NCBI GenBank assembly: GCA_018268375.1
Contig: JAFDWS010000002.1
Coordinates: 620,001-684,000, forward strand
DNA length: 64,000 nt
Direction: 5' to 3'
DNA from: Armatimonadota bacterium
Lineage (GTDB): Bacteria; Armatimonadota; Fimbriimonadia; Fimbriimonadales; Fimbriimonadaceae
Positions 58,836-64,000 of this stretch are shown here, piece by piece (position 1 is the stretch's first letter; every line of letters begins with the position of its first letter). The translations under genes were made by a program, and so were the position numbers. The notes below the pieces were generated by a model that did no database searches, had not been told where the DNA came from, and saw nothing but the letters and a program-made list of their open reading frames with translations.

Positions 58836-60527
58836 ATGCTAACGGGCGACGTGTTTGTCGAGGAGGGCTTGGTCACACCTGACCAGCTTCAAAGCGCCGT
58901 CGCACAGCAACTCGAGTCCGGCGGTACGGAGCCTATCGCCCAGGTTCTGGTCGGCATGGGCCTCATCACCGAGCGTGACCGGGTCCGTTGTCTCGGCAAA
59001 GTGTGGGGCATCCCCTTCTTTGACGTCCGGGAGTACCGCCCCAAGGACCACATCCTCGACTTGGTTCCGCCCAACGTTGCCCGGCGCTTCAAGGCCATCC
59101 CACTTGACGCCCAAGGCAACCGGCTCCTGGTGGCCATGGCGAACCCGCTCGATGTCTTTGTCATCGACGAACTTCGTGACGTCACCGGACACGAGATCGA
59201 GCCTCTGATCGCGGTCGAAGAAGACGCCCTCAACGCCATCAGCAACCTCTACGGAGGCGGCATGGTGAACGACGAGCTCATGGGCGTGATGAAGGACTTC
59301 GGTCCGGCCGCCCAAGACGAAGAGAAAGAGGAAGCGGAGACCCACGAAGACGCGCCGATCATCCGACTCGCCAACTTGATCGTGCAACAGGCTGTCGCCG
59401 ACAAGGCGAGCGACATCCACATCGAGCCGAGGAAGGAGGAGTTGGTCGTCCGGTACCGCATCGACGGTGTCATGAACGAGGTGATGCGACTGCCTAAGAA
59501 GGTCATCGCACCTCTAACAAGCCGCTTCAAGATCGCGGCCAACATGGACATCGCCGAGAAGCGGGCTCCCCAGGACAACCGGGTGTCCGCCACCATCGGT
59601 GGCCGCGAGTTCGACTTCCGCGTGAGCACCCTCCCTGTAGTCTATGGTGAAAAGATCGTCATGCGCGTCCTCGACAAGGGCGGCATCAGCATTGGCCTCG
59701 AAAAGTTAGGTTTTATGCAAGGAAACCTGGCCATATTAAAGGATATGGCGGCCAGGAGCTACGGCATCGTGCTCGTCACGGGCCCGACCGGCTCGGGCAA
59801 GTCCACCACGCTTTACTCCCTGCTGAACGAGACGAACGACGGCCAGAAGAACATCATCACGATCGAAGACCCGGTCGAGTACGAGCTGGACGGCATCAAC
59901 CAGTGCTCTGTCAACGTCAAGGCCGGCATGACCTTCGCCGCCGGACTGCGCTCGATGCTCCGACAAGACCCAGACGTGATCATGGTCGGCGAAATGCGCG
60001 ACACCGAGACGGCGACGATCGCGATGGAAGCGGCCTTGACGGGTCACTTGGTCTTCAGCACTCTGCATACGAACGACGCGCCTTCGGCACCCACCCGCTT
60101 GATCGACATGGAGGTCGAGCCGTTCCTCATTTCCTCCTCGATCATCGGCGTGCTGGCCCAGAGGCTGGTGCGCCAGAACTGCCCGAACTGCAAGATCGAG
60201 GAAGAAGCCCACATTGACGACCTCGTGCGGCACGGCTTGCCGGTCGCCCCTGACACCGCCGCCGAGACGGACGGGCGCATCAAGCTCTGGCACGGACGCG
60301 GCTGCGACACGTGCAAGGGCACGGGCTACAAGGGCAGGACAGGCATTCACGAGCTGCTGGTCATGGACGACGCGATCCGTGACGAGATCATCAAGCGCAA
60401 TCCTTCCCACGTGATCCGCAACCTTGGCGTGCAAGCCGGCATGCGCACCCTGCAGGACGATGCCGTTGCCAAGATCCTGAGCGGTTGGACGACCGCCGAG
60501 GAGGTCGTCCGGGTGATGTACGCATGA
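58836..60527 (+). CDS. pilB: Type IV pilus assembly ATPase PilB
   Basis: 563 residues from the ATG at 58836 with AGGGAG upstream. An MshE/GspE N-terminal domain (LTGDVFVEEGLVTPDQLQ, ERDRVRCLGKVWGIPF) is followed by the ATPase: Walker A GPTGSGKS at 316-323, Asp box TIEDPVEYEL, Walker B VGEMRDTETA, His box GHLVFSTLHTND, and the zinc-binding CPNCKIEEEAH/CDTCKGTGYKGR. It powers pilus polymerisation. The gene overlaps the HDOD gene (ATGA). Confidence 0.95.
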   Translation: MLTGDVFVEEGLVTPDQLQSAVAQQLESGGTEPIAQVLVGMGLITERDRVRCLGKVWGIPFFDVREYRPKDHILDLVPPNVARRFKAIPLDAQGNRLLVAMANPLDVFVIDELRDVTGHEIEPLIAVEEDALNAISNLYGGGMVNDELMGVMKDFGPAAQDEEKEEAETHEDAPIIRLANLIVQQAVADKASDIHIEPRKEELVVRYRIDGVMNEVMRLPKKVIAPLTSRFKIAANMDIAEKRAPQDNRVSATIGGREFDFRVSTLPVVYGEKIVMRVLDKGGISIGLEKLGFMQGNLAILKDMAARSYGIVLVTGPTGSGKSTTLYSLLNETNDGQKNIITIEDPVEYELDGINQCSVNVKAGMTFAAGLRSMLRQDPDVIMVGEMRDTETATIAMEAALTGHLVFSTLHTNDAPSAPTRLIDMEVEPFLISSSIIGVLAQRLVRQNCPNCKIEEEAHIDDLVRHGLPVAPDTAAETDGRIKLWHGRGCDTCKGTGYKGRTGIHELLVMDDAIRDEIIKRNPSHVIRNLGVQAGMRTLQDDAVAKILSGWTTAEEVVRVMYA

Positions 60528-61450
60528 GCCCGGATCCTCAGGAACAGACAGCGGCGATGGCCTCCTTTCTTCGCGTCGAGGAAGGGTCGCATGCCCCAAC
60601 CAACCACGACGCCCCGGTCAGCAAGGTGCTCGAACAGGTCGGAGCGCTCGCCATCCTCCCCCAGGTCGCGTGCAAGATCCTGGAAGAGACCGAGTCGGAG
60701 GACATTGCCGTCCGCCAGCTCGAACAGACCATCTCGGTCGACCCTGCCCTTTCGGCCAGGGTCCTCGCCCAGGCCAACTCTGCGTACTTTGGGTTGCCCA
60801 AGAGAGTCAGTTCCATTCGCGAGGCGGTTATGTTCCTTGGGTTCAAGGGGGTGCGGCAGATGGTCATGACCATCGGCCTCTTTGACCTGTTCCTAGGTAA
60901 GAACGACCAAGACTCCTTGCGAAGGAGAAAGTGGTGGCGCCACTCGCTGAACACGGCCGTCTTCTGCAAGGCTGTAGCTGCCAAGGTGGAAAACATTGAT
61001 ATCGACCAGGCTTTCACTTGCGGACTTCTCCATATCCTCGGAAAGACCTTCCTTGACCGCTTCAGTGTGGAGAGCTATACGAAGGTGCAGTGCGTCGTTG
61101 AGCAGGGCGCACCGGACATCCTCGCAGAGAGGGCTGTCTTCGGCTGCGACCATATTGTGGTGACCAAGACGGCGGCCCGGAACTGGGGATTCCCCGAGGT
61201 CCTGATCGAGGGCCTCGACTACTTCAATCCGTGCCACGAGCACACTCCTGAGCACGCTCTCAGGGGATGCACTGCGATGGGCACCAAGGTGGTCAATCTT
61301 CTTGAGATGGGCGTCGCCTCAGCAGCCATCGGCGCAGAACAATTGCCCGGGTGGATATTGGACGCCATGAATCTTCCCGACAATGAAGTCAGGGCCGTCG
61401 TCGCGGCGGGTTCCGAGGCCATCAGCCTGGCCTCAGACATGAAGCTTTGA
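60524..61450 (+). CDS. HDOD-domain protein in the pilus motor operon
   Basis: 308 residues from the ATG at 60524, overlapping the pilB stop. The HDOD fold is clear (VGALAILPQVACKILEETES, SVDPALSARVLAQANSAYFGL, SSIREAVMFLGFKGVRQMVM, RHSLNTAVFCKAVAAKV, GLLHILGKTFLDRF). The HD diad is absent, as usual for HDOD. It is coupled to pilB and nine bases before pilT, so it probably regulates pilus switching or responds to a nucleotide signal; no GGDEF/EAL domain is attached. Confidence 0.85.
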   Translation: MSPDPQEQTAAMASFLRVEEGSHAPTNHDAPVSKVLEQVGALAILPQVACKILEETESEDIAVRQLEQTISVDPALSARVLAQANSAYFGLPKRVSSIREAVMFLGFKGVRQMVMTIGLFDLFLGKNDQDSLRRRKWWRHSLNTAVFCKAVAAKVENIDIDQAFTCGLLHILGKTFLDRFSVESYTKVQCVVEQGAPDILAERAVFGCDHIVVTKTAARNWGFPEVLIEGLDYFNPCHEHTPEHALRGCTAMGTKVVNLLEMGVASAAIGAEQLPGWILDAMNLPDNEVRAVVAAGSEAISLASDMKL

Positions 61451-61459
61451 GGATCGAAG

Positions 61460-62956
61460 ATGTCGAACGATTTTAGTTGGGACAAGTTGCTGAACAACGA
61501 CGAGGGCGAGGGCAAGCCGGCCCAGCCTGCTTCGAACGAACTTGAGGACATCCTTCACCAGATCGAGGAAGAAGCGCCCGAAGCACAACCAGCGTCTGAA
61601 GTTGCGGCGGAAGAGGGTTCCGCCGAGGACAAGCCGTTCGACCCCTATGCGGTCAGTCCGATTCCGCGCAACCTTGTCGAACCTGAGAAGACCAACCCGA
61701 TTTACGATGCCGACTACAAGCCTGAGTACGTCGTAGAAAAGGAGATCCAGGAGTCGATCGCTAAGTCCAAAGCGGCTCCTGACAAGCTCGTTGGCGAAGA
61801 GGTGACCTTCAACCGGGACACCAACTATAACGTCGGTGACAATCTGCAGACACCTAAGTTGGTCGAGGCCCAGCCCGACGCGCGTTCGGTCAAAAGCATC
61901 CACATCGACGAGATGTTGAGGGAGGCCCTTGACCGCAAGGCGAGCGACGTCCACCTCACGGCGGGCCTCCCTCCGATGGCCCGCGTCGACGGCGAGATCG
62001 TGCCTTTGAACTACGAAGTCCTGCAGCCCGAGCACACCCGGCGCCTTCTGTACGACATTCTCACGGACGACAACATTCAAAAGTTCGAGAACACGCACGA
62101 GCTAGACTTCGCCTACACCGCGAAGCAGATGGCCCGGTTCCGTGTGAACGTCTACATGCAGCGGCACGCGGTCGCGGGCGCCCTCCGAATGATTCCGAAC
62201 CGGATTCCAACCTACGAGGACTTGCGCCTCCCCCCCGTTATCCGTGAGATCGCGAAGCGCAACAGTGGATTGATCTTGGTCACCGGGCCAACCGGCTCCG
62301 GCAAGTCGACGACGATCGCGGCCATGGTCGACGACATCAACAACACGCGCTCGAGCCACATCCTCACCATCGAGGACCCCATCGAGTACCTGCACACTCA
62401 CAAGAAGTGCATGGTCAACCAGCGCGAGATGCACAGCGACACATATTCGTTCCACAACGCACTTCGCGCTGTGCTCCGTGAAGACCCTGACATCATCCTG
62501 GTCGGTGAGCTTCGCGACCTGGAGACAATCGAAGCGGCGCTTACCCTGGCTGAGACCGGTCACCTTGTATTCGGAACGCTCCACACGAGGAACGCCCCGT
62601 CCACCATTGATCGCGTCGTGGACGTCTTCCCTTCCGACCAGCAGGAGCAGATCCGCGTCCTCCTCTCGAACACGCTCGAAGGCGTCATCTCCCAACAGCT
62701 CCTTCCCAAGCTCGGCGGGGGCCGCATTGCGTCACTTGAGATCATGATTGGCATTCCGGCCATCAAGAACCTCATCCGCGAGGCCAAGACGCACCAGATG
62801 TACTCGGTCATTGAAACAAACCGCCAGATTGGTATGCAGACCATGGACAGTCACTTGGCCGACATGTTCAAGATGGGCTACGCCTCCTACGACGAGTGCA
62901 TCATGCGCGCTGTCGACAAGGAGACGTTCACGGCCCTGGCCAAGGCCGCTGCCTAA
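61460..62956 (+). CDS. pilT: Pilus retraction ATPase PilT with long N-terminal extension
   Basis: 498 residues. Residues ~145-498 are PilT (IDEMLREALDRKASDVHLTAG, Walker A GPTGSGKS at 276-283, Walker B VGELRDLETIEAAL, GHLVFGTLHTRN, and the AIRNLIRE-type motif AIKNLIREAKTHQM). The first ~140 residues are an acidic, Pro/Ala/Glu-rich extension (DEGEGKPAQPASNELEDIL) with no counterpart in standard PilT (~345 residues) and may be a regulatory tether. It depolymerises pili and drives twitching. Terminator follows. Confidence 0.93.
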   Translation: MSNDFSWDKLLNNDEGEGKPAQPASNELEDILHQIEEEAPEAQPASEVAAEEGSAEDKPFDPYAVSPIPRNLVEPEKTNPIYDADYKPEYVVEKEIQESIAKSKAAPDKLVGEEVTFNRDTNYNVGDNLQTPKLVEAQPDARSVKSIHIDEMLREALDRKASDVHLTAGLPPMARVDGEIVPLNYEVLQPEHTRRLLYDILTDDNIQKFENTHELDFAYTAKQMARFRVNVYMQRHAVAGALRMIPNRIPTYEDLRLPPVIREIAKRNSGLILVTGPTGSGKSTTIAAMVDDINNTRSSHILTIEDPIEYLHTHKKCMVNQREMHSDTYSFHNALRAVLREDPDIILVGELRDLETIEAALTLAETGHLVFGTLHTRNAPSTIDRVVDVFPSDQQEQIRVLLSNTLEGVISQQLLPKLGGGRIASLEIMIGIPAIKNLIREAKTHQMYSVIETNRQIGMQTMDSHLADMFKMGYASYDECIMRAVDKETFTALAKAAA

Positions 62957-62959
62957 AAC

Positions 62960-62995
62960 AAAGACTCCCACCCAGATGGGTGGGCAGGAGTCTTT
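62960..62995. terminator. Bidirectional rho-independent terminator after pilT
   Basis: AAAGACTCC (62960-62968) pairs with GGAGTCTTT (62987-62995), with an inner CACCC/GGGTG stem. It serves pilT and the convergent gene at 63010. Confidence 0.85.
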
Positions 62996-63009
62996 GAGAA
63001 GCGGGCCAG

Positions 63010-63558
63010 TTACTGGGCGACCACCCAGTTGCCCATGTCCCAAGCGAAGCTTGGCAACAGGGCTCCGCTTGGACCGAGTTGACGGACGCGGACGCGTGTG
63101 ACGACCATTCCCATTGAGTTGACGAACCGGCTGAGGTCGCCTGTTCCGATCGCCTCGGCAGGCGAGTAGGCGAGGGTCATCGGACCGTCATAGGCGCTCA
63201 CCCAGCTTGAGGAGTGGAAGTCGAACAGATCTATGGCCTGGTTGAAGTCCCCAGGCGACAGTTGCGCAGCAAAGGTTGTGAAGCTGAACGCTGTCGGGTT
63301 TGTGTTGTGAGTGTGCCCGGCCACGGTGAAAGAGACGCGGTCGCTGAACCGGTTGGGCACCAGGAACTGTTGAATGACGAGGGCGTTGAGATCGACCACG
63401 TCGAGACTCTTCACGTCGCCGCTGAGGACGCGTCCGAGCTGCACGTCCAGTTGAACCGGAGCCACTCGGTCGACGTCTGCCAACGCTGGCGAGACTGTGC
63501 CGAAGATGATCTGGCCGCCGATGGCGAGAGCCAGTGCCTTCGTGATGTTTCGAGTCAT
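63010..63558 (-). CDS. Secreted protein of unknown function
   Basis: 182 residues. The signal peptide MTRNITKALALAIGGQIIFGTVSPALA precedes a beta-rich mature part (VQLDVQLGRVLSGDVKSLDVVD; FTVAGHTHNTNPTAFSFTTFAAQL; FDFHSSSWVSAYDG; MVVTRVRVRQLGPSG). The pattern is that of planctomycete/armatimonad surface or matrix proteins; no family known. Convergent with pilT. Confidence 0.65.
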   Translation of the reverse strand: MTRNITKALALAIGGQIIFGTVSPALADVDRVAPVQLDVQLGRVLSGDVKSLDVVDLNALVIQQFLVPNRFSDRVSFTVAGHTHNTNPTAFSFTTFAAQLSPGDFNQAIDLFDFHSSSWVSAYDGPMTLAYSPAEAIGTGDLSRFVNSMGMVVTRVRVRQLGPSGALLPSFAWDMGNWVVAQ

Positions 63559-63641
63559 TTTTTGTTTTCCTCTACTGTCAGAGATGGGGAAAGGAAATCA
63601 ATCCTCTCCCAGCACTTCCAGACTCCGGAAGAGGGACCAGA

Positions 63642-63908
63642 ATGACGGCCGATATCCATTTTTTGGGCATTCTCAGAGTCGCTGAGCCTGGCTGTGCCGT
63701 CTGGAAAGTCGTGCCATCAAAAGACGAGCCCTCTCCTTGCTCTGGCGTGTGCCAGTTGGACGAGATGCTTGTTTGTAAGGGCTGCGGCCGTACGATCCAG
63801 GAGATTGCGGACTGGCCGTTCATGAAGACGGAAGACAAGAGGACGGTCTTGGACAGGGCTGCCGATCGGTTGAACTCCAGGCTCGTCGAACTAGCCCCTT
63901 CCTCCTAA
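63642..63908 (+). CDS. DUF1289 family protein
   Basis: 88 residues. It contains the DUF1289 signature SPCSGVCQLDEMLVCKGCGRTIQEIADWPFM, with four cysteines (CxxxC...CxxC) likely to bind metal. The family is small and uncharacterised. Starts at an ATG after GACCAGA. Its last 18 bases overlap the convergent DUF167 gene. Confidence 0.85.
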   Translation: MTADIHFLGILRVAEPGCAVWKVVPSKDEPSPCSGVCQLDEMLVCKGCGRTIQEIADWPFMKTEDKRTVLDRAADRLNSRLVELAPSS

Positions 63909-64000
63909 CCTTTGGGCGACCTCGTCCGGTTCGATTCCTTCGATCGACACTAATTTGTTACGGGACGCTTCCCCCCGGACGATGGACAGCTTGGACTTGG
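63891..64000 (-). CDS. DUF167 (YggU) family protein, C-terminal part; partial at window edge
   Basis: The reverse strand reads KSKLSIVRGEASRNKLVSIE GIEPDEVAQRLGGRG then stop (TAG at 63893-63891). The motif KSKLSIVRGEASRNK is the end of DUF167 proteins (usually KSxVxIVxGxxSRxK). The start is outside the window. It overlaps DUF1289 tail-to-tail by 18 bases. Confidence 0.8.
   Translation of the reverse strand, partial: KSKLSIVRGEASRNKLVSIEGIEPDEVAQRLGGRG

Overview
The window looks like a chromosomal stretch of a moderately high-GC (roughly 55-60%) diderm bacterium. Diderm character is shown by a TolC-type outer-membrane factor with an RND pump, a type IV pilus motor pair, many secreted proteins and one lipoprotein. 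The phylum cannot be fixed from the sequence. The mix of a large Rhs/YD shell, a planctomycete-type cytochrome c, an AAA/TPR cyclase and a pilB-HDOD-pilT cluster would suit Armatimonadota or a planctomycete/verrucomicrobial relative, but this is inference.

Bases 1-15,750 are a modular defence island. It opens with a complete large serine recombinase preceded by a small overlapping gene. The last ~130 bp of the recombinase gene (a conserved 42-43 residue tail) then recurs three more times, after 5.5, 10.6 and 15.5 kb. Where preserved, each copy is followed by a hairpin, a copy of the small gene and a catalytic-domain-less recombinase-domain gene. Three unrelated defence cassettes sit between the copies: (i) a CBASS pair (CD-NTase with AGS-C sensor plus HNH-SAVED effector); (ii) a caspase/Ski2-like helicase fusion followed by a pentapeptide-TIR protein, which I do not recognise as a described system; (iii) a five-gene ubiquitin-like operon (Ubl, E2-like, JAB-E1, kinase-like, DUF6527) in which every gene overlaps the next by four bases.

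Bases 15,750-27,300 are an Rhs region. A 1106-residue YD-repeat shell ends exactly where a separate GTG-started tip/toxin gene begins (GTGA overlap). A second, orphan tip gene lies 8 kb away on the other strand, and its homology starts at the same GTG. The two tips diverge after the DPxGL boundary: one is Cys-rich and hydrophobic, the other carries an HEEDH metallopeptidase motif. Each is followed by a small gene that could encode immunity. A three-domain glycosyltransferase with TPRs and several Rhs fragments are interspersed.

Bases 27,300-37,000 are accessory: a lipoprotein, XRE regulators, an ArdC-type antirestriction protein with its putative ribosome-binding site inside a hairpin, an operon joining an XRE-type protein to a class III aminotransferase and a hotdog thioesterase, and a DUF488 gene pair. 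Bases 37,274-44,614 are a copper/silver efflux operon (metal-binding-domain CusB, RND CusA, outer-membrane factor, cupredoxin, Cys-rich protein) flanked by ~105 bp imperfect direct repeats.

Bases 44,784-64,000 look like ordinary chromosome: a cytochrome c/copper monooxygenase-like protein, a ClC antiporter, secreted proteins, an MgtA-type P-ATPase, a cyclase-ATPase-TPR regulator in an operon with a TPR-CHAT protease that carries a heptad-repeat linker, uridine kinase, pilB-HDOD-pilT, and tail-to-tail overlapping DUF1289 and DUF167 genes at the right edge. No rRNA, tRNA or CRISPR array was recognised.
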